In this document: in pieces, positions 38,433-48,501 of the stretch
How the letters are laid out: each line of letters begins with the position of its first letter
How positions within the stretch are numbered: the first letter of the stretch is position 1
Origin: Prevotella sp.
Lineage (GTDB): Bacteria; Bacteroidota; Bacteroidia; Bacteroidales; Bacteroidaceae
Assembly: GCA_017623655.1 (NCBI GenBank)
Contig: JAGAON010000007.1
Span: forward strand, 62,001-126,000
Direction: 5' to 3'
DNA: 64,000 nucleotides
Notes under the pieces: generated by a model
What the model was told of the DNA's origin: nothing
The model's database searches: none
What the model saw: the letters and a program-made list of their open reading frames with translations, nothing else
Program-made: the position numbers and the translations under genes

Positions 38433-38690
38433 TTACTTAGCTTTTTCTATTATTGAAACTAATCTCCATCTCTTTGTCTTTGAGAGTGGACGGGTCTCCA
38501 TGATGAGGACTGTATCACCTACGTTAGCCTCATTCTTCTCGTCATGTGCATGGTACTTCTTTGTCTTCTGCACAAACTTACCGTAGATGGGGTGCTTCTC
38601 CTTGAACTTTGATGCAATAACAATGGTTTTATCCATCTTGTTGCTAGTAACTACACCCTGTCTTGTCTTTCTTAAATTACGCGTTTCCAT
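38433..38690 (-). CDS. rpsQ: 30S ribosomal protein S17
   Basis: 85 residues from [14 protein letters not shown]; an ATG three codons earlier (38699) is also possible. OB fold with [36 protein letters not shown] and [18 protein letters not shown]. Confidence 0.97.
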   Translation of the reverse strand: METRNLRKTRQGVVTSNKMDKTIVIASKFKEKHPIYGKFVQKTKKYHAHDEKNEANVGDTVLIMETRPLSKTKRWRLVSIIEKAK

Positions 38691-38701
38691 CTGGACCATT
38701 G

Positions 38702-38896
38702 TTATTTATTAAGTTCACGTAAACGGAGTTCGGTCATCATACGTGCGATATCACGACGAGCAGCCTTAATCTGTGACGGATTCTCAAGTGGTGCAATGTT
38801 ATGGTTCAGCTTCATTGTATCGTAAGCCGCCTTAGCATTATCCAACTTTTCAACCAAGTCTTTGGTATCAAGTTCTTTAAGTTCTTTCATCTTCAT
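38702..38896 (-). CDS. rpmC: 50S ribosomal protein L29
   Basis: 64 residues, two helices: [22 protein letters not shown] and [20 protein letters not shown]. Lies 3 nt after rplP, near the exit tunnel in the ribosome. Confidence 0.97.
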   Translation of the reverse strand: MKMKELKELDTKDLVEKLDNAKAAYDTMKLNHNIAPLENPSQIKAARRDIARMMTELRLRELNK

Positions 38897-38899
38897 AGT

Positions 38900-39328
38900 T
38901 TAAGCATTTTTATCGTAATCACGACGTACTACAAACTTTGTTTTAACCGGCAATTTCTGTGCACCGAGTCGGAGAGCCTCCTTAGCGATGTCAAAAGAAA
39001 CGCCCTCTACTTCAAAAAGGATGCGGCCCGGGGTAACAGGAGCCACCCATCCTGCGGGGTCACCTTTACCTTTACCCATACGCACATCCGCAGGCTTACG
39101 TGTTATAGGTTTGTCAGGGAAGATGCGGATCCATACCTGTCCCTCACGATTCATATAGCGGTTTATTGCCACACGGGCAGCCTCTATCTGTCTGCTATCA
39201 ATCCATTTTGGTTCAAGAGTCTTGATACCGAAAGAACCGAAAGCCAACTGTGTACCGCGGTGTGCGTTGCCTTTATTGCCACGACCATCCTGCGGTCTTC
39301 TATATTTTACTCTTTTTGGCTGTAACAT
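38900..39328 (-). CDS. rplP: 50S ribosomal protein L16
   Basis: 142 residues: [77 protein letters not shown]. It positions A-site tRNA. Start at 39328. Confidence 0.98.
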   Translation of the reverse strand: MLQPKRVKYRRPQDGRGNKGNAHRGTQLAFGSFGIKTLEPKWIDSRQIEAARVAINRYMNREGQVWIRIFPDKPITRKPADVRMGKGKGDPAGWVAPVTPGRILFEVEGVSFDIAKEALRLGAQKLPVKTKFVVRRDYDKNA

Positions 39329-39344
39329 AGTAGCTTCTTAGTTT

Positions 39345-40082
39345 TTAACGGTTATTGTTTCTCTTGCGGTTACCACCACGTGCGTTTGAACGGCCATTAC
39401 CGGCAGCACGGTTTCCGCTTGTCTTCTCCTGCGCGAAGTTAGGAGCGAGGTCACGCTTTCCATAAACCTCACCACGGCAAATCCAAACCTTGATACCGAG
39501 GATACCAACCTTTGTAAGAGCCTCCGTCTTGCAGAAATCAATGTCCGCACGGAAAGTATGAAGAGGTGTACGACCTTCCTTCAACATCTCCGAGCGTGCT
39601 ATTTCCGCACCGTTGAGACGACCGGAAATCTGAACCTTGATACCCTCAGCTCCCGCACGCATAGTGTTCTGTATAGCCATCTTTATGGCACGGCGGTAAG
39701 CGATCTTGCCCTCTACCTGGCGAGCGATAGAGTTAGCTACGATATTTGCATCGAGGTCAGGTCTCTTGATTTCAAATATATTAATCTGAATATCTTTCTT
39801 GTAAAGCTTCTTGAGCTCTTCCTTCAACTTATCGACATCCTGACCACCTTTACCAATGACGATACCCGGACGGGCGGTGCAAATAGTGATGGTGACACGC
39901 TTCAAAGTGCGCTCGATGACGATGCGTGAAACGCTTGCCTTAGCGAGACGCTCGTTCAGATACTTACGGATTTTCATATCCTCCACGAGGTTGTCTCCGA
40001 AGTTCTTGCCACCGAACCAGTTTGAATCCCAACCGCGGACGATTCCGAGTCGGTTTGCTATTGGATTAACTTTCTGTCCCAT
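39345..40082 (-). CDS. rpsC: 30S ribosomal protein S3
   Basis: 245 residues: [26 protein letters not shown] domain ([20 protein letters not shown]) and [30 protein letters not shown]. The last 25 residues are an Arg/Asn/Gly-rich low-complexity tail typical of this group. Confidence 0.98.
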   Translation of the reverse strand: MGQKVNPIANRLGIVRGWDSNWFGGKNFGDNLVEDMKIRKYLNERLAKASVSRIVIERTLKRVTITICTARPGIVIGKGGQDVDKLKEELKKLYKKDIQINIFEIKRPDLDANIVANSIARQVEGKIAYRRAIKMAIQNTMRAGAEGIKVQISGRLNGAEIARSEMLKEGRTPLHTFRADIDFCKTEALTKVGILGIKVWICRGEVYGKRDLAPNFAQEKTSGNRAAGNGRSNARGGNRKRNNNR

Positions 40083-40089
40083 TCTTTAC

Positions 40090-40494
40090 TTATTTATCTT
40101 CATTAGTTTTGGTATCAACGAACAGTGTCACATGGTTACTGCGCTTACGGATGCGGTAGCCTCTTCCCTGTGGTGCCGGACGCATACGCTTGAGCGTAAC
40201 GCCTTCGTCCACGAAGACCTTAGAGATATACAATTCACCGTCTTCTGCCTTGCGGTCATTCTTCACTTCCCAGTTGGCAATAGCAGAGCGGAGCAGTTTC
40301 TCAACGTCAGCAGAAGCCTGCTTCTTTGAGAATCTGAGCACGCCAAGCGCACGGTTCACTTCCATTCCACGAATCATGTCCACGACGTAGCGCATTTTGC
40401 GTGGTGAAGAAGGAACACCGACGAGTTTGGCAAAGTATTGAGTTTTTTTGGCTTCTTTTATTTTTTCAGCCGCATTATGTTTTCTTGCTCCCAT
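40090..40494 (-). CDS. rplV: 50S ribosomal protein L22
   Basis: 134 residues with [31 protein letters not shown] and [24 protein letters not shown], the loop that lines the exit tunnel. 7 nt before rpsC. Confidence 0.98.
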   Translation of the reverse strand: MGARKHNAAEKIKEAKKTQYFAKLVGVPSSPRKMRYVVDMIRGMEVNRALGVLRFSKKQASADVEKLLRSAIANWEVKNDRKAEDGELYISKVFVDEGVTLKRMRPAPQGRGYRIRKRSNHVTLFVDTKTNEDK

Positions 40495-40527
40495 TTTACT
40501 TTGTTTGTTTAATGGTTATGGCCTGTC

Positions 40528-40794
40528 CTATCGCTTGTTGCCAGCGTGTCCACCGAAGCGGCGTGTAGGCGAGAACTCTCCGAGCTTGTGCCCTACCATA
40601 TTTTCGGTTACATAGACAGGTATAAATTTGTTACCGTTATGTACAGCCACCGTATGTCCCACGAAATCAGGTGAGATTACAGAAGCCCTAGCCCATGTCT
40701 TGACGACAGTCTTCTTTCCGCTCTCGTTCATGGCGAGAATCTTCTTCTCCAGAGAAACGTTGATATATGGACCTTTTTTTAATGAACGACTCAT
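40528..40794 (-). CDS. rpsS: 30S ribosomal protein S19
   Basis: 88 residues: [63 protein letters not shown]. Forms part of the head of the small subunit. Confidence 0.98.
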   Translation of the reverse strand: MSRSLKKGPYINVSLEKKILAMNESGKKTVVKTWARASVISPDFVGHTVAVHNGNKFIPVYVTENMVGHKLGEFSPTRRFGGHAGNKR

Positions 40795-40817
40795 ATTTTC
40801 GCTTTATTTATTGAGTG

Positions 40818-41645
40818 TTACTTCTTGTTAGCTCTTTCGATAATATACTTGTTAGAAAGCTTCTTCGGTGCGCGTGTCTTGAGACCCTTAGCGTAGAGAC
40901 CCTTACGTGAGCGCGGGTGTCCGCCAGACTGACGTCCTTCACCACCACCCATCGGGTGATCAACAGGGTTCATAACAACACCACGGTTGTGCGGACGGCG
41001 ACCCAACCAGCGTGAGCGACCAGCCTTACCGGACTGCTCAAGAGCGTGATCTGAATTACCTACCGCACCAACGGTAGCCTTACAAGCGGAGAGCACCTTA
41101 CGTGTCTCGCCAGAAGGAAGCTTGATAACACAGTAACTGCCTTCACGAGAAGTCAACTGAGCGAAATTACCAGCCGAACGAACAAGGAGAGCGCCCTGTC
41201 CGGGACGGAGCTCGATGTTGTGTATAACGGTACCAACAGGAATGTTAGCAAGCGGCAAAGCGTTACCCACCTCCGGAGCGGCATCAGCGCCTGACATAAT
41301 CGTAGCGCCGACTTCCAGTCCGTTAGGAGCGATGATATAACGCTTCTCACCATCAACATAGTACAACAGAGCGATGCGCGCCGAACGGTTCGGATCGTAC
41401 TCTATTGTCTTTACTACAGCTGGAACACCATCTTTCTCTCGTTTGAAGTCGATCAGACGATACTTCTTCTTGTGACCGCCGCCAATATAACGTACGGTCA
41501 TCTTACCGGTGTTGTTTCGACCGCCGGTAGAACGCTTACCGTAAACGAGAGACTTCTCTGGCACGGATGCAGTAATATCCTCGAACGTGCCAATAACTTT
41601 GTGTCTTTGACCAGGTGTAACTGGTTTTAATTTACGTACTGCCAT
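40818..41645 (-). CDS. rplB: 50S ribosomal protein L2
   Basis: 275 residues: [68 protein letters not shown] with the conserved His near the peptidyl-transferase centre. Confidence 0.98.
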   Translation of the reverse strand: MAVRKLKPVTPGQRHKVIGTFEDITASVPEKSLVYGKRSTGGRNNTGKMTVRYIGGGHKKKYRLIDFKREKDGVPAVVKTIEYDPNRSARIALLYYVDGEKRYIIAPNGLEVGATIMSGADAAPEVGNALPLANIPVGTVIHNIELRPGQGALLVRSAGNFAQLTSREGSYCVIKLPSGETRKVLSACKATVGAVGNSDHALEQSGKAGRSRWLGRRPHNRGVVMNPVDHPMGGGEGRQSGGHPRSRKGLYAKGLKTRAPKKLSNKYIIERANKK

Positions 41646-41652
41646 TTCTTAT

Positions 41653-41946
41653 TTATATATTGCTGTAAAAATCTATTTCCTCGCCAGCCTTCAAAGTAAC
41701 GATAGCCTTTTTGAAAGCGTTTTTCTTGCCTTTGATAAGACCGCCTTTGGTATAGCGTGAAGAGCGCTTGCCGGCGTAGTTCAACGTATTGACGTCTTCC
41801 ACCGTCACATTATAGCGAGCCTCAACCTCTTGCTTAATCTGGAGTTTGTTAGCCTCAGGTTTCACGATAAAACCGTAGCGGTTAGGCAGCTTTTCTGTAA
41901 TCTTAGTCATCTTCTCAGTGACTATCGGCTTAATGATGAATGCCAT
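41653..41946 (-). CDS. rplW: 50S ribosomal protein L23
   Basis: 97 residues: FIIKPIVTEKMTKITEKLPNRYGFIVKPEANKLQIKQEVEARYNVTVEDVNTL. Docking site for signal recognition particle and trigger factor. Confidence 0.98.
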   Translation of the reverse strand: MAFIIKPIVTEKMTKITEKLPNRYGFIVKPEANKLQIKQEVEARYNVTVEDVNTLNYAGKRSSRYTKGGLIKGKKNAFKKAIVTLKAGEEIDFYSNI

Positions 41947-41967
41947 ATTTATTTCTCCTCCTTAAGT

Positions 41968-42597
41968 TTACTTGGTTAAAATCTCGTCGATTGTCTGCAA
42001 TGATTTCTCACACATTACAACCACGTCAGCATTCATCACCTTATAGGCGTTGATTGATGCAGCACCCATCACTTCTGCCTTTTTCAAGTTGCGGGCTGAC
42101 AAATATACGTTTTTATTTTCTTCCGGCAAAACGAGAAGGACTTTTTTACCCTCTATTTTGAGATTCTTAGTAAGATTTAAGAAATCTTTTGTCTTCGGGG
42201 CGTCAAAAGTAAAGTCTTCCACTACTATGATGCCGTTCTCCTGAACCTTGTACGAAAGGGCGCTCTTACGTGCGAGAACCTTGGTTTTGAGGTTCAGCTT
42301 GAAACGATAGTCACGTGGCTTAGGACCGAACACGCGGCCACCGCCCACGAGCAGAGGTGAATTAATGTCACCGCGACGTGCGCCGCCGCCGCCCTTCTGG
42401 CGTCCGAGCTTTCTGGTAGAGCCGGAAACCTCGCTGCGTTCCTTAGACTTCGCCGTTCCCTGACGCTGATTAGCAAGATACTGCTTAACATCGAGGTAGA
42501 GGACGTGGTCATTAGGTTCTATACCATAGATAGCATCATTAAGGACAGCCTTGCGTCCTGTCTCCTGACCCTGTATGTTTAATACATTTACTTCCAT
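41968..42597 (-). CDS. rplD: 50S ribosomal protein L4
   Basis: 209 residues: [63 protein letters not shown]. In some bacteria L4 represses the S10 operon through its leader; a comparable leader is not demonstrated here. Its start overlaps the rplC stop (TAATG). Confidence 0.98.
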   Translation of the reverse strand: MEVNVLNIQGQETGRKAVLNDAIYGIEPNDHVLYLDVKQYLANQRQGTAKSKERSEVSGSTRKLGRQKGGGGARRGDINSPLLVGGGRVFGPKPRDYRFKLNLKTKVLARKSALSYKVQENGIIVVEDFTFDAPKTKDFLNLTKNLKIEGKKVLLVLPEENKNVYLSARNLKKAEVMGAASINAYKVMNADVVVMCEKSLQTIDEILTK

Positions 42598-43211
42598 TAC
42601 TTCTTGATTAAAACGGTTGAACCATTGTATCCGGCAACAGAGCCCTTTACGATTATGAGGTTGCTCTCTGGGATAACCTTAATAACTCTGAGGTTTTGCG
42701 TTGTGACACGCTCGTTACCCATGTGACCACCCATGCGCATTCCCTTGAACACCTTTGCAGGGTATGAGCAGGCGCCGATAGAACCCGGCTTGCGGGCGCG
42801 GTCATCCTGACCGTGTGTAGATTGTCCTACACCGCCAAATCCATGACGCTTCACAACGCCCTGGAATCCCTTACCCTTTGACGTGCCGACGATGTCAACA
42901 AAGTCCGTCTCAGAAAAGAGATCCACCGTAATGGTGTCGCCGAGGTTATGCTCCTCGTCAAACTTGAACTCGGCCAAGTGCTGCTTCGGTGTTGTGCCCG
43001 CCTTCTTGAATGTTCCCATCATAGGCTTTGAGGTGCGCTTCTCTTTCGCTTCGCCGAAGCCAAGCTGAAGGGCTGCATAACCGTCTTTCTCAACGGTCTT
43101 CACCTGAGTTACGACACAAGGACCAGCTTCGATAACAGTGCACGGTATGTTCTTACCGTCGGCACTGAAAACGGATGTCATTCCGATTTTTCTTCCAATT
43201 AATCCTGGCAT
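42597..43211 (-). CDS. rplC: 50S ribosomal protein L3, first gene of this cluster
   Basis: 204 residues: [58 protein letters not shown]. Full length. In most Bacteroidota rpsJ (S10) directly precedes it; here there is none. The next gene upstream is a divergent regulator of the restriction island, and rplC has its own promoter at 43383-43414. Confidence 0.98.
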   Translation of the reverse strand: MPGLIGRKIGMTSVFSADGKNIPCTVIEAGPCVVTQVKTVEKDGYAALQLGFGEAKEKRTSKPMMGTFKKAGTTPKQHLAEFKFDEEHNLGDTITVDLFSETDFVDIVGTSKGKGFQGVVKRHGFGGVGQSTHGQDDRARKPGSIGACSYPAKVFKGMRMGGHMGNERVTTQNLRVIKVIPESNLIIVKGSVAGYNGSTVLIKK

Positions 43212-43382
43212 TTCTACTTAAATTAATAATAAATATATATTGTATTTTCTTATTCTTTACATTCTTATGTGTATATACACAAAAAGAAAGCGCACTTCAG
43301 ACCTCTCCTTTACCGAAGTCTAAGGCGTTCGTTTTCAGCGAGTTGATGAACAAGTCCAGCGCAATCTCACCAAATTCGAATG

Positions 43383-43414
43383 CAAAGGTACGATTTTTTT
43401 TTCATTCCCGCAAA
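43383..43414 (-). promoter_or_regulatory. Promoter of the rplC-rplQ cluster
   Basis: TTTG (43414-43411), 20-nt spacer, TACCTTTG (43390-43383) on the minus strand: a full match to the Bacteroidota consensus. Transcription would start near 43376, giving a leader of about 165 nt before rplC. Confidence 0.8.
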
Positions 43415-43461
43415 CATTTTTAGAACTTTTTTCATCGCTAAGTGCGTAATTGACAATCATG

Positions 43462-43547
43462 TCAATAGTGTCCTAAATAGTAAGCAATTCTTACTTTAAT
43501 GGAAACAACTTACTTCATTTTTTGAAAATCATTTAGGACACTATTGA
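43462..43547. repeat. 17-bp perfect inverted repeat
   Basis: Arms TCAATAGTGTCCTAAAT (43462-43478) and ATTTAGGACACTATTGA (43531-43547), separated by 52 nt. It stands between the two divergent promoters. It could be the ends of a small decayed mobile element, or two copies of an operator for the HTH protein next to it. Confidence 0.8.
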
Positions 43548-43596
43548 TTCAAATCAGTTTTTTTTGTTATTTTCATCACAAACTAACCCATTTCTT

Positions 43597-43627
43597 TTTG
43601 TTAAATGAAATAGAATCACTATTTTTG
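43597..43627 (+). promoter_or_regulatory. Promoter of the HTH/type III restriction operon
   Basis: TTTG (43597-43600), 19-nt spacer, TATTTTTG (43620-43627), 25 nt before the HTH start codon. Confidence 0.75.
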
Positions 43628-43652
43628 TGAACAGATAACAAATTTTGCCAAT

Positions 43653-43868
43653 ATGGAAACAGATATAAATCGTCTGAAAGTTGTTTTAGCGGAGAAGAAG
43701 AGAACAAATAAGTGGCTGTGTGAGCAATTAAATGTAAACCCGTCCACCGTTTCAAAATGGTGTACGAATAGTTCTCAGCCAGATTTGCAGACTCTCATTA
43801 AGATAGCCAGGTTACTGGAAATAGAACTTAATGAACTGATTAATAAAAAGTTTGTTGAGTCGATATAA
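43653..43868 (+). CDS. XRE-type helix-turn-helix regulator
   Basis: 71 residues forming a single Cro/C1-type DNA-binding domain: INRLKVVLAEKKRTNKWLCEQLNVNPSTVSKWCTNSSQPDLQTLIKIARLLEIELNELI. It begins an AT-rich operon 11 nt before the restriction gene and is likely to act as its control protein, perhaps at the inverted repeat just upstream (inference). Confidence 0.9.
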   Translation: METDINRLKVVLAEKKRTNKWLCEQLNVNPSTVSKWCTNSSQPDLQTLIKIARLLEIELNELINKKFVESI

Positions 43869-43879
43869 GTACTTGGATT

Positions 43880-46594
43880 ATGCAATTTAAACTCGAAAAT
43901 CCACAACACCAAACATCAGCCATACAAAGTGTGGTTGAGGTTTTTCGTGGTATGGAACGTAATACATACGACAACGCTCATATTGAGGATATTCACACAA
44001 ATGTATGCTCATTGTCTAATCTGCGACTTCAAGATAATATCCGTAGGATAATCAAAGAAAATAGTATTTCGGATTCTCAATCTTTTATCGTTGAAGAAAA
44101 TGATGCTTGTATAGAAATGGAAACGGGTACAGGCAAGACACTGACATATATTCAGACTGCGTATGAACTATTCCGCGAATATGGGCTGAGTAAATTTATA
44201 GTCCTTGTCCCGTCTGTTCCTATCCGCCAAGGAGTAATTGACACTATTGAAAATTTCAAGGAACAGCTTGCTGAGAAATATGACGTTATTCCTAATGCTT
44301 TTATTTATGATAGTTCAAGACTAAGTTCGCTCCATGATTTTATAACGTCAGACCATCTGCAAATTATGGTACTGACGATGGCATCGTTCAATTCTGAGAA
44401 TAACATCCTGAATCAGGTTGAACGGGAGGGGCTTTTCAATAATCTGCCTCACCTTGAAGCATTAGCCCAGACACATCCTATAATATTTATGGATGAGCCG
44501 CAGGAAGGTATGGATACAGAGAACTCAAAACAATGGATAGCTAAACTTACCCCGTTGTTTAGGTTCCGATATTCGGCGACACATGCTGTCAAAAAGAACG
44601 TATTGTATCAACTTACGCCCGCCGAAAGTTATCGTCTTGGATTGGTTAAACGTCTGGAAGTGCTTACCGTATCTGAAAGCAACGACGAGGCAACAATGAA
44701 AATTGAGATAAGCAGTGTGCAGTCATCCGCAACTCAGGTAAAAGTAAAACTCAAATTTTGGAAGCTCAACAAAACCAAAGGTCGTTTTGAATTCAAAGAT
44801 TCGGGATTATTGAAAAAGAATGATAATCTTGCAGACAAGTCTGGTAATGAATCCTATCGGGATTTCACAATCAGTCGCATATATAAGTCGATGTCCGATC
44901 GTAAATGGCATGTCACCTTCTCTAACGGTACAGAAATCGTTGAAGGCTCTTCGTCTGCCAATAAGGAACAGGTTTGGGCATTACAGCTTGAATGGCTTAT
45001 CCGCCGACATTTTGAGAATAAAAAACGGTTGAGGACAAAAGGCATCAAAAATCTGTCACTTGTTTTTATTGACAGGGTAGCCAATTACATGAGTGTTGAA
45101 CGCCCTGTGATTAAACAGCTTTTTGAGCAGAAATATCGTGAGGTTTATTCTGAGTTTAATGGTGGTAAACAGCCTTCAGATACTGAGGTACAAGCTGTAC
45201 AAGGCTTTTATTTTGCCAAAACTACCCAAGGAGAATATACTGACAAAGAAGATGCCTGTAAAAGGAATAAAGAGATTTTCGATGAGATTCTTCATAACAA
45301 ACAGAAACTTCTCTCTTTCGACAGCCCAATAGAATTTATCTTTTCTCATTCGGCATTAGGTGTTGGATGGGACAATCCTAATATTTTCGGTATCGCGACA
45401 CTCAACGAGAGCTATTCGGAAAATAAAAAGCGTCAGGAAATCGGGCGTGGTTTGCGCATCTGTGTCAATCAGACAGGAGAACGCGTGTATGATAATGATG
45501 AAACATCCGATGACGAGCGGATAAACCAGCTCACCATCGTGCCTAACGAGACTTATGAGACCTTTGCCCGAAGTTATCAAAAGGAGACAGAAGAAACCTA
45601 TGGAGCAAACGGCAAAGCTCCTAATCCTAAACACACTCACAGGGGAAAGAACAAGAACCGCGTGACGTTCAAAATCAAGAAAGACGAGACTTTTATGAGC
45701 GTGTTCCGTAGGTTTTGGAATACAGTTGCAAAGAAAACCACTTACCGTATTCACATGGATGAGGATAACCTAATACGTAAAAGTATAACCGCATTAAATG
45801 ACATACGGATAAATGACTATTCCATAGATGTGCAAAGCATAAAGGTGAACGACATCAGCAATCTCAATGACTTTGAGGATGGAGGTTCAGATTTTCGCAA
45901 GGGGCTTGCTCGCTTTACTCCCCATGACCTCGTGGAAGAACTTAGCGAGAAAACAGGTCTATGCTATACATCAGTATTGAGAATCATCGCTGGAATCAGC
46001 AATAAGGACCAGTATATCAAAAATCCTCCTGTCTTTATGGAACAGGCTGTATTTAAGATGAAACAGATACAGCTTGATGAATTGGTACGATGCGTTGAGT
46101 ATTGTCCGACGGGAGAAGAATATGCTTTTGATTTTAATGACTTTTCAAAAGATGGCTGTGAGAATTGGATAAGCACTCCCAATCATGGCGTTTGGGATAA
46201 GACTCTTTATGACAGCAACATCGAAAGAGATTTTGCAGAAGATGCAGACAAATCTACTAATGCAGACGTGCTATGCTTCCTTAAATTTCCACAATGGTAC
46301 AAGATACCAACACCCGCTGGCAACTACGAGCCTGATTTTGGGGTTGTGTTGCGGAAAAGAGAACTTCGTAATCCGAATGAGGACAAAGAGTATTATTTTG
46401 TGGTAGAAATAAAAGGAACAAATGATATTGAAGATAAGAAAGCATTGACTCCTCACGAGATTGCACGAATAAAGTGCGCAATTGAGCATTTCCGCTCACT
46501 CGGAATAGAGGCTTATTATAAGGCTCCGATAAGGGAGTATGAAACATTCAAGGCGCAAGCCACTCAAACAATAAACAACAATGGAAACATATAA
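43880..46594 (+). CDS. Type III restriction enzyme, Res subunit
   Basis: 904 residues. Superfamily 2 helicase motor: Walker A ETGTGKT (81-87), a DEPQ box in IIFMDEPQEGMD (about 205), LGVGWDNPNIFGIATL and a QEIGRGLRICVNQ motif VI with the Arg finger. The C-terminus carries a PD-(D/E)xK nuclease: EPDFGVVL (about 816) and VVEIKGT (about 841). With Mod it cuts DNA after meeting two unmodified head-to-head sites. Its gene comes before mod, whereas mod first is more usual, and overlaps it by 14 nt. Confidence 0.93.
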   Translation: MQFKLENPQHQTSAIQSVVEVFRGMERNTYDNAHIEDIHTNVCSLSNLRLQDNIRRIIKENSISDSQSFIVEENDACIEMETGTGKTLTYIQTAYELFREYGLSKFIVLVPSVPIRQGVIDTIENFKEQLAEKYDVIPNAFIYDSSRLSSLHDFITSDHLQIMVLTMASFNSENNILNQVEREGLFNNLPHLEALAQTHPIIFMDEPQEGMDTENSKQWIAKLTPLFRFRYSATHAVKKNVLYQLTPAESYRLGLVKRLEVLTVSESNDEATMKIEISSVQSSATQVKVKLKFWKLNKTKGRFEFKDSGLLKKNDNLADKSGNESYRDFTISRIYKSMSDRKWHVTFSNGTEIVEGSSSANKEQVWALQLEWLIRRHFENKKRLRTKGIKNLSLVFIDRVANYMSVERPVIKQLFEQKYREVYSEFNGGKQPSDTEVQAVQGFYFAKTTQGEYTDKEDACKRNKEIFDEILHNKQKLLSFDSPIEFIFSHSALGVGWDNPNIFGIATLNESYSENKKRQEIGRGLRICVNQTGERVYDNDETSDDERINQLTIVPNETYETFARSYQKETEETYGANGKAPNPKHTHRGKNKNRVTFKIKKDETFMSVFRRFWNTVAKKTTYRIHMDEDNLIRKSITALNDIRINDYSIDVQSIKVNDISNLNDFEDGGSDFRKGLARFTPHDLVEELSEKTGLCYTSVLRIIAGISNKDQYIKNPPVFMEQAVFKMKQIQLDELVRCVEYCPTGEEYAFDFNDFSKDGCENWISTPNHGVWDKTLYDSNIERDFAEDADKSTNADVLCFLKFPQWYKIPTPAGNYEPDFGVVLRKRELRNPNEDKEYYFVVEIKGTNDIEDKKALTPHEIARIKCAIEHFRSLGIEAYYKAPIREYETFKAQATQTINNNGNI

Positions 46595-48488
46595 AGATCA
46601 CATCATACAATCGCCGAACATAAATGTCGAGCGTCTTGAAACCCTCCGTAAACTGTTCCCTGATTGGTTTACCCAAGAGGGACGGCTGGATATAAACGAA
46701 GTAAAAAAAGCAGTAAACCCTGATAGCGTTGAAGAAACGGAACGCTACGAATTCCGCTGGTTTGGTAAATCAAATGCCAAACGCAATGCTTTTACGCCAA
46801 CTCGTGCCACTCTACATTATGATGAATCACGCAGCGTGAATCCTGAAACGACCGAGAATGTCATTATAGAAGGGGAAAATCTTGAAGTTCTAAAGATATT
46901 GTTGGGCGGCTATCGGAACAAAATTAAAGTCATCTACATAGACCCTCCTTATAATACGGGAGAAGATTTTTTATATAATGACGATTTCTCAGAAGGCCGT
47001 CAAGCATATTGGGAGCGCACAGAACAATCGGAAGACGGAATAGCACTTGACACAAACTCCGATGCAAGTGGGCGTTTCCATAGCAACTGGCTGGATATGA
47101 TGTATAGCCGCCTTCTTGTGGCTCGCAATCTCTTGCGTCCTGATGGTGTAATTTTTATATCAATGGATGATAATGAGATACATCATTTGCGAAAAATTTG
47201 TGATGAAGTTTTTGGAGAAGAGAATTTCTTGGTAAATATAATTTGGGAGAAACGATATACAAGAAGCAACAATTCTAAACTGTTTGGGACTATGACGGAA
47301 CATCTGCTCTGTTATCGGAAATCATCAGAATTAATTACCATTAAAGAGCCACGAAATAATCGTTCTGATGCTATATACTCAAATCCTGATAACGATAAAC
47401 GCGGACCGTGGACAAGTGTTTCTTATGTAAATCCTGCATCTAAAGAAGAGAGACCAAATTTGTGTTATCCAATACATAATCCTATTACAGGACTAACGGT
47501 AGAACACCCTACCAATGCATGGAAATATGAAAAGTCAACATACGAGCAGCATGTAAAAGAAGATAAATTATATTGGGGACAGGATGGCAATAATTCATAT
47601 CCTCGTTTAAAGAAATTCTTATCTGAAATGGAGGGAGGAATGGTTCCATCCAATCTTTGGAAAAGAGAATATGCGAGCACTACTGATCAAGCAAGTATAG
47701 AATTAGAAACCTTGATCGGACGAGGTGTCTTCCCATTTCCAAAACCACCACAGTTAATTCAAAAAGCAATATCATTTTATATAAACGGAATAGACGACAA
47801 GAATTGCATTGTTTTGGACTTCTTTGCCGGTTCAGGAACTACCGGACATGCTGTTGTCAACCAAAACTTAAAAGATGGTGGCAATCGCAAGTATATTCTT
47901 GTACAAGTACCACAGGCAACAGACGAGAATAGCAATGCAAGGCGTGCTGGTTTCAAGAAAATTAGTGATATAACAATTGCCCGAAATAAAGCCGTTATAG
48001 AGAAAACGAAAGCATCTTTTGATGGAAAATTAGTCACACCTGAAGACCAACAGCAATTGGACCAGCTTGGTTTCAAAGTCTTCACCCTCTCAAAATCATC
48101 TTTCCCACGCACAGACTACGCTCCTGACACCGAAAAATCAGAAGAGGAGAATTTTGAACTATTCCAACAATATGTATCTCAAAAGGAGCAACAGCTTTCA
48201 ATGCCATTTGACGATAATGACCTTATCACAGAAATTCTAATTTCTCGTGGTTTCATGCTCACATACAAACTTGCCCACCAAACGAAGTTTACCGCCAACA
48301 CTGTTTTTCTCGCCACAGATGGCGTAAAGACAGCATACATTTGTGTTGACAACCAACTCGCTGATGCAACAGTTGATTACTTCCTGCAACATACAGACAC
48401 CAAATTCATCTGTATAGAGCGTGCCCTCGACTCCACTAAAAAGTTTAACTTAAAAAAGAAAATGGAAGACAAGTTCTTCGCATTTTAA
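46581..48488 (+). CDS. Type III DNA adenine methyltransferase, Mod subunit
   Basis: 635 residues of the beta-class N6-adenine methyltransferases: catalytic DPPYNTG (121-127) comes before the AdoMet-binding FFAGSGTTGHAV (about 413-424), with the variable target-recognition region between. It gives self-protection and site recognition for the Res subunit. Complete, with no phase-variable simple repeats in or before it that I can see. Confidence 0.93.
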   Translation: METYKDHIIQSPNINVERLETLRKLFPDWFTQEGRLDINEVKKAVNPDSVEETERYEFRWFGKSNAKRNAFTPTRATLHYDESRSVNPETTENVIIEGENLEVLKILLGGYRNKIKVIYIDPPYNTGEDFLYNDDFSEGRQAYWERTEQSEDGIALDTNSDASGRFHSNWLDMMYSRLLVARNLLRPDGVIFISMDDNEIHHLRKICDEVFGEENFLVNIIWEKRYTRSNNSKLFGTMTEHLLCYRKSSELITIKEPRNNRSDAIYSNPDNDKRGPWTSVSYVNPASKEERPNLCYPIHNPITGLTVEHPTNAWKYEKSTYEQHVKEDKLYWGQDGNNSYPRLKKFLSEMEGGMVPSNLWKREYASTTDQASIELETLIGRGVFPFPKPPQLIQKAISFYINGIDDKNCIVLDFFAGSGTTGHAVVNQNLKDGGNRKYILVQVPQATDENSNARRAGFKKISDITIARNKAVIEKTKASFDGKLVTPEDQQQLDQLGFKVFTLSKSSFPRTDYAPDTEKSEEENFELFQQYVSQKEQQLSMPFDDNDLITEILISRGFMLTYKLAHQTKFTANTVFLATDGVKTAYICVDNQLADATVDYFLQHTDTKFICIERALDSTKKFNLKKKMEDKFFAF

Positions 48489-48501
48489 AATAATATTTTT
48501 T

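Larger units (their letters stand above)
43212..43652. other. Divergent promoter region between ribosomal cluster and restriction island
   Basis: 441 bp with no protein gene and no rpsJ remnant. It holds the S10-cluster promoter and an approximately 165-nt leader on the minus strand, a 14-bp palindrome TGTGTATATACACA (43268-43281), a 17-bp inverted repeat (43462-43547) and the promoter of the HTH gene on the plus strand. Confidence 0.75.

Noticed and set aside
43268-43281. 14-bp palindrome TGTGTATATACACA as a terminator or operator
   Set aside because: Perfect palindrome, but A/T alternation makes chance likely, there is no T-tract, and no regulator can be linked to it.
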